Positions 40,819 to 50,513 of a stretch of 64,000 nucleotides of DNA are shown piece by piece. Position 1 is the first letter of the stretch. Each line of letters opens with the position of its first letter. The translations under genes and the position numbers were made by a program. Source of the stretch: Flavihumibacter fluminis (lineage in GTDB: Bacteria > Bacteroidota > Bacteroidia > Chitinophagales > Chitinophagaceae); the NCBI RefSeq assembly GCF_021491375.1, contig NZ_JAKEVY010000001.1, positions 992,001-1,056,000 on the forward strand, read 5' to 3'. The notes below the pieces were generated by a model. It saw nothing but the letters and a program-made list of their open reading frames with translations. It had not been told where the DNA came from and searched no databases.

Positions 40819-42276
40819 TTATTTATCCCACCACATGCGGGAATCCTGTGTATCACCACCTTGCAATCTGCCGGCAGCTTCTGTTACAGCATCATTGTTG
40901 GTGCCATATTCACCAGTACCATAAACAAAACGTCTGGGGATTTGCTTGGTAGTGTTGGTTGCATATTGAGCTGGAGTTAATTCAGGGAAACCGGTCCTTC
41001 TCCATTCTGCCCAAGCTTGCATACCATCAGGATACATAGCCAGCCATTTTTGGGTGCCAATTTTCTTAAGATGATCTGTTGCGCCATAAGCTACACCAGT
41101 TTGAGAAAGGTAGCTGGTCACCGCAGCACCGCTGTATCCCCACTGGGCCATACTGGCTGTTACTGCAGCATTATAGAGGTCCTGTGCATTTTCAGATGTC
41201 CAACCTCTTTCAGCAGCTTCAGCACGTGCAAATAATACGGTAGCCGCATTCATAATGATTACATCTTCTGCATCACTCATGGATTGTCCGTCCAGTACAA
41301 GTCCCCATCCTGGAGCAACTGCAATCGCATTTGGACGGTCCAGACCATAGGGGAAGCCTACATCTGAGGTTCCGTAATCATTGATGCGCGGGTCATCCAA
41401 GCTGGAAAGGGTATTGGTCATTGTACTACTGATCGCATCGTCAATACGAGAACTAACAACATAAGAAACATACCATGGATTCTGATACGCTCCTCCGGGG
41501 AAATCAATCTTTGCATTATCAGCATTGGTTTCGATTGAACCGGCAGGGTGATTCAGGGCTGCAGCAAATTCAGTAGCAGCAAGACCACCTGCATTGGGAT
41601 ACACTTTACTCATTCTGAGTGCCATTTGCATACGAATGGAATTTGCAAAGCGCTTCCATTTTGCCGTGTTACCATTAAAAATGATATCACCTTTCATTCC
41701 CAGGCCATTGTCAAACTGATCAACCGCTTCGCGAAGCTCCTTCAGCAAGTCAGCATAAATTGATTCCTGGGTATCATACTTTGGAAGCGGATTGCCCTGC
41801 AATGCCTCGGAATAGGGAACATCACCCCAACGATCAGTAATTGTCCAGAATGCATACGCTTTCAAAATTCTGGCAGTTGCGATCTGATTGGCATTAGAAC
41901 CGGATACGGAAACAATATTCTTGGTTGCTTCGTCTGTATTCTGGTTGATGATATTTTGCAGATCATACAGGAATCCGGAATAATTTCCTGTGAACTCCAA
42001 TTGAGGTACACCATAAAGTGAGGCCTCCGGGTATTGGGTTTCAGAAAAATATTGTGCATAATAACCCGGACGGGTATACGCTGAAATTGCCAGACCACCT
42101 TCACGTCCGCCCAATTCTGCTACCGCCCTTGTAAACAAAGCGCCGGTTACCGGTACAGGAGTACCATTGGGGTTCGTGTTGGTATCTTCAAAATCTTTTA
42201 TTTTATCACACCCTGTTAGCCAAACAGACGCTGCTGTTGCTGTTGCAAGGAGCATTTTACTATATATTCTTTTCAT
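40819..42276 (-). CDS. SusD/RagB family nutrient-binding lipoprotein
   Basis: 485 residues. Lipobox VWLTGC (Cys 23), then the TPR-rich SusD fold with repeats such as ARILKAYAFWTITDRWGDVPYSEAL and ANSIRMQMALRMSKVYP. It forms the lid of the SusC transporter and binds ligand at the surface. The sequence is of the SusD-like type that starts with a TNPNGTPVPV loop. The substrate is not deducible: there are no carbohydrate-active enzymes nearby. It begins 33 bp after susC-like. Confidence 0.93.
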   Translation of the reverse strand: MKRIYSKMLLATATAASVWLTGCDKIKDFEDTNTNPNGTPVPVTGALFTRAVAELGGREGGLAISAYTRPGYYAQYFSETQYPEASLYGVPQLEFTGNYSGFLYDLQNIINQNTDEATKNIVSVSGSNANQIATARILKAYAFWTITDRWGDVPYSEALQGNPLPKYDTQESIYADLLKELREAVDQFDNGLGMKGDIIFNGNTAKWKRFANSIRMQMALRMSKVYPNAGGLAATEFAAALNHPAGSIETNADNAKIDFPGGAYQNPWYVSYVVSSRIDDAISSTMTNTLSSLDDPRINDYGTSDVGFPYGLDRPNAIAVAPGWGLVLDGQSMSDAEDVIIMNAATVLFARAEAAERGWTSENAQDLYNAAVTASMAQWGYSGAAVTSYLSQTGVAYGATDHLKKIGTQKWLAMYPDGMQAWAEWRRTGFPELTPAQYATNTTKQIPRRFVYGTGEYGTNNDAVTEAAGRLQGGDTQDSRMWWDK

Positions 42277-42309
42277 AATCTTCTGTTTTTGAGTGAAACC
42301 TGGTTTGGA

Positions 42310-45300
42310 TTAGAAATTGAGTTTAAGGTTTACACCAATTGAACGGGTGCCAGGCATCTGTCCATTTTCACCATAGGTATTGCTGATTTCAGAAGGATCG
42401 AAATCTCTGGTTTTAGCGTAGATCAGCCAAGGGTTTCTGGCAACAATGGAGAAGTTAGCACCAGTGAGTACTTTACCCAATCCCATTTTGTCTACATTGA
42501 AACGGTAACCGAGGCTCAACTCACGCAGTTTTACAAAAGTCAGGTCGTAAACACTGTTTTCAGAAATACGGCTTGACTGGAATTGATGGTAATAAGTCTG
42601 AGCATCTACATAGAAGGTAACAGCTTTACCATCTGCATCTACTCCATCAACGCGAACACCACCACCATCTTCAACAGCATCACGAACAGGGTTACCCTTG
42701 TCGTTCAGCGCTGCAGTTTTAGCAGTCAGACCAGAGAAAGAACCCCAGAAATCAGACAGTGAGAAGAACTTACCGCCCTTCTGGAAGTCAATGTTTATGT
42801 TCATGTAGAAGTTCTTGTATCCGATTGTGTTCTGAACACCACCTGTGTAATCAGGCAATACTGAACCAAAGTTTACTTCTGGTTCACGTACAAACAAGCC
42901 ACTGGCATTCAATTGAGGAACACCGTTGATACGCTTGAAACCAGGACCGAATAACTGTCCCCATGGTTTTCCAACTGCGTTCACAACATACGCTGCATAA
43001 CTTCCTGCAAAAGCACCCGATGCGTTGGTGATTCTTTTCAAATCACCTGCCAGCGCTTCTACCTGATTTTCCATCAAACGGGCAAATGTTCCGGTAATTT
43101 CCCAGTTGATATCTTTGGTACGAACCGGTGTTACATTGAGGAGCACCTCAATACCTTTTTTAGAAATCTCACCTGCGTTGGTCAACAGGGAAGTAAATCC
43201 ACCTGCACCATTGGTAGTAATATCCAGCGGAATTTCTTTAACCGTACCATCCCAGTAAGTAAAGCTGAATCCGAAACGGTTTTTAAAGAATTTCATATCC
43301 AGACCCAACTCGCGCTGAGTAGTTACAGAACCGCGGATTTTTGGATCAATCAGACGATTGGGAGTTCCCATCAGGAAGTTTCCATTCCACTGATTCTGAG
43401 AAATTCCATAGTTAAATCCAGTCAGGTAGGGATCAATTGTTTTTGGAATTTCACCCCAGGAAGCTCTCAACTTACCAAAAGAGATAAAGGGAGCTACATC
43501 ACGAAGCAGATCGCTGAACACGAAACTACCTCCCACTGACTTACTCAGGATTCCATTATCAGTTGGTGGTAAGGTAGAATAATAGTCCTGGCGGAAGGTG
43601 AAGTCAACAAACAACATATTTCTCCATCCGATATCACCTCTTACAAACCCGGAACGGTATTTGGAATTTTCCCTGTAGTTACCGTAAGAAATAGGGTTTT
43701 TAGAGTTGGAAAGAGCAAAGAAATCTGGAACGTTCAGACCATTTACAGTACTTGCGGAGATGTCTTTATAGGACGTACGCATGATATCGAAACCAATATT
43801 ACCATTAAAGCTGAAGTCTTTTAATTTTTTAGAATAAGACAACAAACCTTCGAAGTTATCGCGGTTGCTATAAGTTTCAGACGTACCATATCCTGCTTTG
43901 GCACCCGACTGGGTAGCACTGCTTTCAACAATAGAATAGGTCTTATTCTCCGTGAAAGTTGTCAGCTGATTCTTGCGGTAAGTAAACTTAACTTTTAAAT
44001 CATTGGTGATTTTATAAGCAAGCGAGATGTCTCCATACAAACGATCCCTGTTATTGATATTTTTTATGTTATCAAAGTAGGAGTAGAAATTATACCAATA
44101 GTTACCACCATAGAAATTAAGTGGGTTAGAAGCATTGTATGCATCCGGGTTCTTATGGTTCCAGCTTGCCAGGGCACCCTGTGGAGAACGAAGATCTCTC
44201 AACTCTTTCAGGATATCCATATCCAGGTTACGATGGAACCACTGGTTAAAGGATCCGGTTGAGTTGTTGGAATAACCATCATCAAATTGTCCCTCTGTTT
44301 TCTGGTTGAGGTAGGTTATATTGGTTCCCAGTGTCAGTCTGCTGGTGATATCAACAGTACTGAATACGGAGAGGTTATTCCGCTTCATGCTGGAAGTTGG
44401 AATAAGTCCTTGAATATTCAGATTGGTGTAGGAAACCCGAAGTGAATAGTTGTCTCCGGCTTTGGACAAACTAACGTTGTTGTTCACGGAAACACCTGTG
44501 TTATAAAAATCTCTTGAATTGGTAGACTGGGGAGTCAGTTTCGCAGTTTTGTATGAATACTGAGATCCGGGATACCAGGCATACCAGGGAATATATTCCT
44601 GGCCAACCATTCTGGGTCCCCAACTGGCGTCATCAGAATAATCATGGTAGTATTTACCATCCAGCGCTTTCCACTCTTCCGGATGGTTTGCCTGCCATTT
44701 GTATTGCATAAGGTCGCTTACACCACCACCAGCATAACTGTTCTGATAATCCGGCAGAATGTAAATTTTATCCAGGGTTACACCTGTATTTAATTCCACA
44801 CCGATACCCCGCTGGTTTTTCTTGGCTCTTTTGGTAGTAATTACAATGGCACCACCTGCACCCTGTGCACCGAAAATGGCAGCAGAAGCAGGACCTTGCA
44901 ATACACTCAGGTCTTCAATATCATCCGGGTTGATATCACCGGCTGAACCACTGGGCATAATGGTACCGTCAATTACATACAAAACGTTGGATCCACCAAC
45001 CAGTTCTGACTCACCTCTTAAACGAACCTGTGCATAACCGTTTGCACCAAGTTTGGCAGCCGACTGGCTTCTAACCTGTACACCAGCTACTTTTCCTGCC
45101 AGGGCATTGTTTACATCCGGCTGACGGATGGTATTCAGCTTTTCGTCTGAAATGGTTTGAACCGTAGAACTGGTACTACGCTGGGTCCTTTTAATGTTAT
45201 AAGCCCCAGTTACCACTACTTCCTGTAAGCCCTGTTCACCGGAGGATTCCAGTGAAACTGTTACCAGGTTTTGCTGGTTAATAGTAATTGTGTTTGTTTT

Positions 45301-45528
45301 CTGCCCAATCGCGGAAACCTCCAATACGTCTCCGGTTTTTACCCGAATCGTAAATACACCATTAACATCTGCAGAAACTCCAGTGGTACTTCCCTTTACT
45401 TTAACTGTTGCGTAGGGCACAGGATTACCCTTATCATCAACAATCTTCCCCGTAACCGGACGGGTCTGGCCAAATGCCAATGAACAGCAAAGAGACCCGA
45501 CCACCAGGAGTGATAGGATTTTTCTCAT
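42310..45528 (-). CDS. SusC/RagA family TonB-linked outer-membrane transporter
   Basis: 1072-residue TonB-dependent transporter. Signal peptide to FGQ (about 20), carboxypeptidase-like regulatory domain (VTGKIVDDKGNPVPYATVKVKGS, about 24-100), plug with LQEVVVTGAYNIKRTQRSTSSTVQTIS and GGAIVITTKRAKK, and a large barrel ending VNLKLNF. It imports an oligomer captured by the SusD partner encoded next. No adjacent regulator (ECF/anti-sigma or hybrid sensor) and no hydrolase are seen, so this is a minimal locus. Confidence 0.95.
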   Translation of the reverse strand: MRKILSLLVVGSLCCSLAFGQTRPVTGKIVDDKGNPVPYATVKVKGSTTGVSADVNGVFTIRVKTGDVLEVSAIGQKTNTITINQQNLVTVSLESSGEQGLQEVVVTGAYNIKRTQRSTSSTVQTISDEKLNTIRQPDVNNALAGKVAGVQVRSQSAAKLGANGYAQVRLRGESELVGGSNVLYVIDGTIMPSGSAGDINPDDIEDLSVLQGPASAAIFGAQGAGGAIVITTKRAKKNQRGIGVELNTGVTLDKIYILPDYQNSYAGGGVSDLMQYKWQANHPEEWKALDGKYYHDYSDDASWGPRMVGQEYIPWYAWYPGSQYSYKTAKLTPQSTNSRDFYNTGVSVNNNVSLSKAGDNYSLRVSYTNLNIQGLIPTSSMKRNNLSVFSTVDITSRLTLGTNITYLNQKTEGQFDDGYSNNSTGSFNQWFHRNLDMDILKELRDLRSPQGALASWNHKNPDAYNASNPLNFYGGNYWYNFYSYFDNIKNINNRDRLYGDISLAYKITNDLKVKFTYRKNQLTTFTENKTYSIVESSATQSGAKAGYGTSETYSNRDNFEGLLSYSKKLKDFSFNGNIGFDIMRTSYKDISASTVNGLNVPDFFALSNSKNPISYGNYRENSKYRSGFVRGDIGWRNMLFVDFTFRQDYYSTLPPTDNGILSKSVGGSFVFSDLLRDVAPFISFGKLRASWGEIPKTIDPYLTGFNYGISQNQWNGNFLMGTPNRLIDPKIRGSVTTQRELGLDMKFFKNRFGFSFTYWDGTVKEIPLDITTNGAGGFTSLLTNAGEISKKGIEVLLNVTPVRTKDINWEITGTFARLMENQVEALAGDLKRITNASGAFAGSYAAYVVNAVGKPWGQLFGPGFKRINGVPQLNASGLFVREPEVNFGSVLPDYTGGVQNTIGYKNFYMNINIDFQKGGKFFSLSDFWGSFSGLTAKTAALNDKGNPVRDAVEDGGGVRVDGVDADGKAVTFYVDAQTYYHQFQSSRISENSVYDLTFVKLRELSLGYRFNVDKMGLGKVLTGANFSIVARNPWLIYAKTRDFDPSEISNTYGENGQMPGTRSIGVNLKLNF

Positions 45529-45756
45529 GTCGTGTTAGTTTTTGATTTTGCTGCTAATTTAAGAAGCAAACTAATTGTTAAAGTTTTCTTACAAGATAAA
45601 TTAAGGTATATTTTACATTTTTAGCGGTTATAAATACATATTTATTAAATATACATTAGAATAAAGCCCATTTAGCTCTAATATTCTTACTAATCTCTTA
45701 GAATTTAGGGCCAGATTTTAGCCCAAATCTCATTTTTTACTCCCCCGTCGCGCCTT

Positions 45757-45764
45757 TACCTTTG
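45757..45764 (+). promoter_or_regulatory. -7 promoter element abutting the folD start
   Basis: TACCTTTG, perfect TAnnTTTG, then CGCC and the ATG at 45769. The AT-rich divergent region 45529-45756 should also hold the susC-like promoter, which I cannot pin down. Confidence 0.6.
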
Positions 45765-45768
45765 CGCC

Positions 45769-46644
45769 ATGCAAATTTTAGATGGTCAACTGGTGTCCCG
45801 GGCCACCAAGGATGAATTAAAGCTGAAAGTAGCCCAGCTGGTCACAGAAGGTAAAAAAATCCCTCACCTGGCTGCCGTTTTGGTAGGTTCCAACGGAGCC
45901 AGTGAAACCTATGTAGGTGCCAAAGTGAAAGCCTGTGGGGAAATCGGATTTAAATCCACCCTCATCCGGCTGGAGGAAGATATCAGCGAAAACAAGTTAC
46001 TGTCTGTTATTGATGACCTCAACCTGGATCAGGATATAGATGGCATCCTCGTGCAACTGCCCCTTCCAAAGCATATCTCAGATGAAAAAGTGATCAATAC
46101 CATCCTTCCCTCTAAAGATGTGGATGGCTTTCACCCAGCCAATGTGGGTAAAATGGTGCAGGGCCTTGACACATTTATTCCGGCTACCCCCTACGGGATC
46201 ATGCTCATGCTGGAACATTATAAAATAGAAACCAAAGGCAAACATGCCGTGGTAATAGGCAGAAGCAATATTGTAGGACGCCCGATGAGCATCCTGCTCA
46301 GCCAATCGGCCCCTTATGGCAATTGCACTGTTACCATAACTCATTCACATACCAAAAACCTCGCAGAGATCTGCCGGTCAGCGGACATTATAGTGGCAGC
46401 TCTAGGGATCCCGGAATTTGTAAAAGAAGATATGGTGAAAGAGGGCGCTATCATTATTGATGTTGGCATCACCCGGGTACCCGATGCTTCCAAAAAATCA
46501 GGATTTGCACTGAAAGGGGATGTAGATTTCAAAGCCGTTTCTCCCAAGTGCAGCTTTATCACCCCTGTACCCGGTGGTGTTGGTCCGATGACCATAGCCG
46601 CACTGATGAAAAACACATTCAAAGCATGCATAGACAAATTATGA
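45769..46644 (+). CDS. folD: Methylenetetrahydrofolate dehydrogenase/cyclohydrolase
   Basis: Bifunctional one-carbon enzyme, oxidising 5,10-methylene-THF and hydrolysing the methenyl form to 10-formyl-THF. 291 residues with the catalytic Tyr/Lys region [17 protein letters not shown], the [10 protein letters not shown] and [11 protein letters not shown] motifs, and the NADP site [13 protein letters not shown], then [15 protein letters not shown]. All conserved motifs are intact. The TGA stop lies inside an inverted AT repeat that precedes queE. Confidence 0.97.
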   Translation: MQILDGQLVSRATKDELKLKVAQLVTEGKKIPHLAAVLVGSNGASETYVGAKVKACGEIGFKSTLIRLEEDISENKLLSVIDDLNLDQDIDGILVQLPLPKHISDEKVINTILPSKDVDGFHPANVGKMVQGLDTFIPATPYGIMLMLEHYKIETKGKHAVVIGRSNIVGRPMSILLSQSAPYGNCTVTITHSHTKNLAEICRSADIIVAALGIPEFVKEDMVKEGAIIIDVGITRVPDASKKSGFALKGDVDFKAVSPKCSFITPVPGGVGPMTIAALMKNTFKACIDKL

Positions 46645-46710
46645 ATTATGAATTGAGAAGTTAGAATTCATTCTCAGTTCCTAATTCATAATTCCTAATT
46701 CATAATTCAT
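46639..46710. repeat. AATTCATA-type repeat forming a 14-bp inverted repeat between folD and queE
   Basis: ATGAATTATGAATT (46641-46654) pairs perfectly with AATTCATAATTCAT (46697-46710), with two further AATTCAT units between. It covers the folD stop codon and ends 10 nt before queE. It may act as a terminator for folD or as a spacer repeat. Confidence 0.85.
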
Positions 46711-46720
46711 ACTTCCATAC

Positions 46721-47314
46721 ATGCTTCCCATAATGGAATCATTCTATACCCTCCAAGGCGAGGGATTTCACCAGGGCCGCGCAGCCTATTTTGTGCGGCT
46801 GGGGGGATGTGACGTGGGTTGTGTCTGGTGTGATGTAAAAGAAAGCTGGGATGCCTCCAAACACCCACAGCAGGCAATATCCGAAATTGTTCAGGGAGCA
46901 TTGGAACATCCGGGCAGACTGGCCGTAATTACTGGAGGAGAGCCCCTGCTCTACAACCTGGATGAGCTCACCCTGGCATTGCGAAAGGAAGGTTTCGAAA
47001 CCAATATAGAAACATCCGGCTCCAGCCCGTTGAGTGGCTATTGGGACTGGATCTGCCTATCCCCCAAAAAGTTCAAATTTCCACTTCCCGAAGTCATAGA
47101 CGCGGCTCATGAATTAAAGGTGGTGATCTTCAACAAAACAGATTTTGCCTGGGCTGAAAAATATGCAGCGGAGGTTTCCCCCACCTGTAAATTGTACCTG
47201 CAGCCGGAATGGGATAAGCAGGCAGAGATGCTGCCCCTCATTATTGATTACATAAAGGCGCATCCCCAGTGGGAACTCAGCATCCAGAGCCACAAATTCA
47301 TAAATGTGCCATAA
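46721..47314 (+). CDS. queE: 7-carboxy-7-deazaguanine synthase
   Basis: Radical-SAM enzyme of 7-deazaguanine (queuosine) synthesis. 197 residues with the signature C-x3-C-x2-C at Cys 30, 34 and 37 (GGCDVGCVWC), preceded by the QGEGFHQGRAAYFVRL start motif, then VITGGEPLLY. The short three-residue spacing fits QueE. The start could also be ATG 46733 (MESFYTLQGEG). No other queuosine genes are adjacent. Confidence 0.94.
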   Translation: MLPIMESFYTLQGEGFHQGRAAYFVRLGGCDVGCVWCDVKESWDASKHPQQAISEIVQGALEHPGRLAVITGGEPLLYNLDELTLALRKEGFETNIETSGSSPLSGYWDWICLSPKKFKFPLPEVIDAAHELKVVIFNKTDFAWAEKYAAEVSPTCKLYLQPEWDKQAEMLPLIIDYIKAHPQWELSIQSHKFINVP

Positions 47315-47356
47315 ACCATTGGGTTCCTGCATAAAATGGCCTAATTTTCGTTTGCT

Positions 47357-49291
47357 ATGCATATGCAGTTTAAATCCAATCTTCTTTGCCTGTTGGCGGT
47401 CATATTATTTATAAGCTTAAGCCCCCTGCAGGCACAGGTTTATAATCCGGGGAAAGTAAACAACAAGGCACTGAAGCTGTATCAGAAAGCCATGGAACAG
47501 GCCGAAGAAGGTTATTTCCCGGAAGGCATCAAAACTTTACAGGAAGCAGTCAAAATTGATCCCCAGTTTGCAGATGCCTGGCTCTCTATCGCCGGTATGT
47601 ACGGTGAACTCAAAAATTATGAACAGGCGGTGCTCAATTATGAAAAAGCACAAAGCATCGATAGTAGTTATTTCCGCGACTATAACCTTCCCTACTCTAT
47701 TAATCTGGCCGGATTAGGTCGATTTCAGGATGCATTAAAAGCAGTGAATCGCTTCATGACTATTAATGACCTGAATGAATCCAGTCAACGGGCTTCTTCC
47801 TACCGTCGTAAAACATATCTCTTTGCACTGGAGCAGGCAGCAAAACCGGAAATGTCCTCTTATACATTCACCCCGCTGAATATGGGAGACTCAGTCAACA
47901 GCACCGTTTCAGAATATTATCCGGCACTCACCATCGATAACCAGCAACTGGTATTCACCCGGCGCGTGGGTAACCGAAATGAGGATTTTTTTGAAACCCG
48001 TAAATCCGGTGAGGGATGGAGTACAGCCAGAGGATTGACAGGTCAAATCAATTCCAACCTGAATGAAGGCGCACAATCCATCTCACTCGATGGCCAATGG
48101 CTGATCTTTACCGGCTGTAATTTCCCAGACAGCTATGGCAGTTGCGATCTGTATATTTCCTACAATACTCCTGCCGGCTGGACAGAACCCGAAAACCTTG
48201 GTCCCAAAATCAACACCGAATTCTGGGAATCAGCTCCCAGCCTTTCACCCGATCGCCGCGATCTCTATTTTGCCAGTCGCAGACCCGATGGCTTTGGTGG
48301 CAGCGATATCTGGGTAAGTCATCGTTTACCCAATGGCCGCTGGAGCGAACCTGAAAACCTTGGCCCAGAAATAAATACCAGCGGTGATGAAAGCTGTCCA
48401 TTCATCCATGCAGATAACCAAAGCCTCTATTTCACTTCCAACGGTTTGTCCGGTTATGGAGGAGATGACCTATTTGTAGCCAGAAAAGGTCCGAAAGGTA
48501 GTTTCTCTCTTCCGCAGAACCTGGGATACCCCATCAATACCATTGAAAACGAAGGCAGCCTGGTTATCACAGCAGATGGTACTACGGCCTACTATGCAAG
48601 TGACCGGGCCGATAGCAGAGGTGGCCTTGACCTTTACACCTTTACCATACGCGAAGGTGTTCGCCCAACCAAAACAATCTGGATCAGGGGAACTGTTCGC
48701 GACAGTAAAACCAAAAAGGGACTACCATCAGCTGTTGAACTAACGGATATCAGTACCCGACAGGTAATCAGCCTGGTGGAAACAGATGAAACTGGTAATT
48801 ACCTGATCACTCTACCAACCGGAAGAGATTACGCGTTTAACGTGAACCGTAAAGGTTACCTGTTTTATTCAGAGAGTTTTCAACTAAGTCAACGCGCTCC
48901 CGACTCCACCTATGTAATTGATATTGAATTACAGCCCATTACAAAAGATGCCAGTATTATACTTAAGAACATTTTTTACGAAACCGGCAGTAAAGAGTTA
49001 AATACTTCTTCTGAAGTAGAACTGGATAAACTCGTACAGCTGCTGAAAGACAATCCAAGTTTACGCATCCAGATTAATGGTCACACTGATGCAGTAGGTA
49101 AAGCATCCGACAACCTCGCACTTTCCAATGCAAGGGCACAGGCTGTGGTAGATTACCTGGTTAAAAAAGGAATTCAGCCGGCCCGTCTGAGCTTTAAAGG
49201 ATTTGGCGCTACTCAACCAATTGCCGACAACAACACAGAAGAAGGCAGGGCCAAAAACAGAAGAACAGAGGTGAAAGTAACCAGCGAATAA
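47357..49291 (+). CDS. TPR / WD40-like / OmpA domain protein, PorE-like
   Basis: 644 residues, signal peptide ending LQAQ at about 27. Domain order: TPR repeats (about 35-130), PD40/WD40-like propeller (about 170-430, with repeats SAPSLSPDRRDLYFASRRPDG and SCPFIHADNQSLYFTSNG), a carboxypeptidase regulatory-like domain (about 445-525), and a C-terminal OmpA domain (about 545-644, INGHTDAVGKASDN). This is the architecture of PorE, a peptidoglycan-binding part of the type IX secretion system; family members without that role exist, so the assignment is tentative. sprA is encoded in the same window at 60613-64000. Confidence 0.85.
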   Translation: MHMQFKSNLLCLLAVILFISLSPLQAQVYNPGKVNNKALKLYQKAMEQAEEGYFPEGIKTLQEAVKIDPQFADAWLSIAGMYGELKNYEQAVLNYEKAQSIDSSYFRDYNLPYSINLAGLGRFQDALKAVNRFMTINDLNESSQRASSYRRKTYLFALEQAAKPEMSSYTFTPLNMGDSVNSTVSEYYPALTIDNQQLVFTRRVGNRNEDFFETRKSGEGWSTARGLTGQINSNLNEGAQSISLDGQWLIFTGCNFPDSYGSCDLYISYNTPAGWTEPENLGPKINTEFWESAPSLSPDRRDLYFASRRPDGFGGSDIWVSHRLPNGRWSEPENLGPEINTSGDESCPFIHADNQSLYFTSNGLSGYGGDDLFVARKGPKGSFSLPQNLGYPINTIENEGSLVITADGTTAYYASDRADSRGGLDLYTFTIREGVRPTKTIWIRGTVRDSKTKKGLPSAVELTDISTRQVISLVETDETGNYLITLPTGRDYAFNVNRKGYLFYSESFQLSQRAPDSTYVIDIELQPITKDASIILKNIFYETGSKELNTSSEVELDKLVQLLKDNPSLRIQINGHTDAVGKASDNLALSNARAQAVVDYLVKKGIQPARLSFKGFGATQPIADNNTEEGRAKNRRTEVKVTSE

Positions 49292-49349
49292 CCGTTTTTT
49301 CACGCTTCCTAAGCTCCTCTCCCACAACTATATTGGCGGAAAGAAATCT

Positions 49350-50456
49350 ATGGAAGAGGAAAAGTATTGCCAGGTTGCACTGACCAGGGTAGCAGCTGTC
49401 GGATATGTACACGCGAAACTCTTACTGGAACATTTCGGATCTGCCAAAGCCATCTTCAACGCCTCTATCCGGGAGCTACAGGCTATTGAAGGAATTGGTC
49501 CGCAAAGAGCCAGGCAAATCAGGGAATATGCAGGCTTTCCTGAATGTCAAAAACTGGTGCAACAATCCGAAGTAAAAGGGATACGACTGATCGGCTATGG
49601 AGATCCTGCTTATCCGGAATCCCTGAAAGAGTGTTATGATCCTCCCAGTTTACTTTATTATACCGGAACTGCATCTCTCAACCTGCCGCGAAGTGTTGCG
49701 ATTATCGGTACCCGCAACCATACCGAATATGGCAGGCAGCTTACCCAACAACTGGTTAAAGAATTCGCGGCATATAATATCTGCATCATCAGCGGAATGG
49801 CCTACGGAATAGATGGCCTCGCGCACAGAACGGCACTGGAACAGGGATGTACTACCATTGGTGTGCTGGCACATGGGCTGGATCATATCTATCCATCCGC
49901 ACATACCGGAATGGCAAAAGAAATCCTGAAAAGCGGAGGCGCTTTACTTACAGAATTTCCAATTGGCACCAAAGCACAACGTCATCATTTTCCCATTCGC
50001 AATCGCATTGTAGCAGGCATCAGCAAAGCTGTTATTGTCATTGAAACCGGCATACGGGGAGGTAGTGTAATTACTGCAGGTATGGCCAATAGTTACAATA
50101 TTCCGGTGTTTGTACTTCCCGGCAGGTTGTCTGATAAATCCAGTGCCGGATGCAACCGGATGGTACGCGATCAGAAAGCAATCCTGTTTACCAACGTTTC
50201 AGATTTTCTCGAAGAAATGCAATGGAAGGAGAAAGAAAGCGGTTCCAGGCAGGCTGTTCAGCTCGGACTCCTACCTGACCTCGACCCCTCCTCCACACTG
50301 CTGGTTCACCTTTTGGGAAAACATGGCATATTACCTCTTGATCAGTTGTACATTTTAAGCGGACTGGAATCCGGTACCGCAGCAAAAGCCATACTTGACC
50401 TGGAATTAAGTGGTGTTATCAAATTATTACCCGGCAGAAGATATACACTTTCCTGA
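49350..50456 (+). CDS. dprA: DNA-processing protein DprA
   Basis: 368-residue cytosolic protein that loads RecA on incoming single-stranded DNA in natural transformation. N-terminal helix-hairpin-helix (LQAIEGIGPQRARQI), the Rossmann core with IIGTRNHTEYG, IISGMAYGIDGLAH, LAHGLDHIYP and TEFPIGTKAQRHHFPIRNRI, and a C-terminal winged helix. Intact length and motifs. It stands alone before guaB. Confidence 0.94.
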   Translation: MEEEKYCQVALTRVAAVGYVHAKLLLEHFGSAKAIFNASIRELQAIEGIGPQRARQIREYAGFPECQKLVQQSEVKGIRLIGYGDPAYPESLKECYDPPSLLYYTGTASLNLPRSVAIIGTRNHTEYGRQLTQQLVKEFAAYNICIISGMAYGIDGLAHRTALEQGCTTIGVLAHGLDHIYPSAHTGMAKEILKSGGALLTEFPIGTKAQRHHFPIRNRIVAGISKAVIVIETGIRGGSVITAGMANSYNIPVFVLPGRLSDKSSAGCNRMVRDQKAILFTNVSDFLEEMQWKEKESGSRQAVQLGLLPDLDPSSTLLVHLLGKHGILPLDQLYILSGLESGTAAKAILDLELSGVIKLLPGRRYTLS

Positions 50457-50477
50457 ACAAGGGGTGCAGGACAAAAA

Positions 50478-50510
50478 TTTGGGACATACCCTGGCGGCAT
50501 CCTATCTTTG
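50478..50510 (+). promoter_or_regulatory. Promoter of guaB
   Basis: -33 TTTG at 50478-50481, 21-nt spacer, -7 TATCTTTG at 50503-50510. This is the clearest full match to the Bacteroidota promoter in the window. The ATG follows after only 3 nt. Confidence 0.7.
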
Positions 50511-50513
50511 CAC

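Noticed and set aside
39813-45528. Polysaccharide utilisation locus with defined glycan
   Set aside because: There is no glycoside hydrolase, lyase or dedicated regulator beside the SusC/SusD pair, so the substrate cannot be named.
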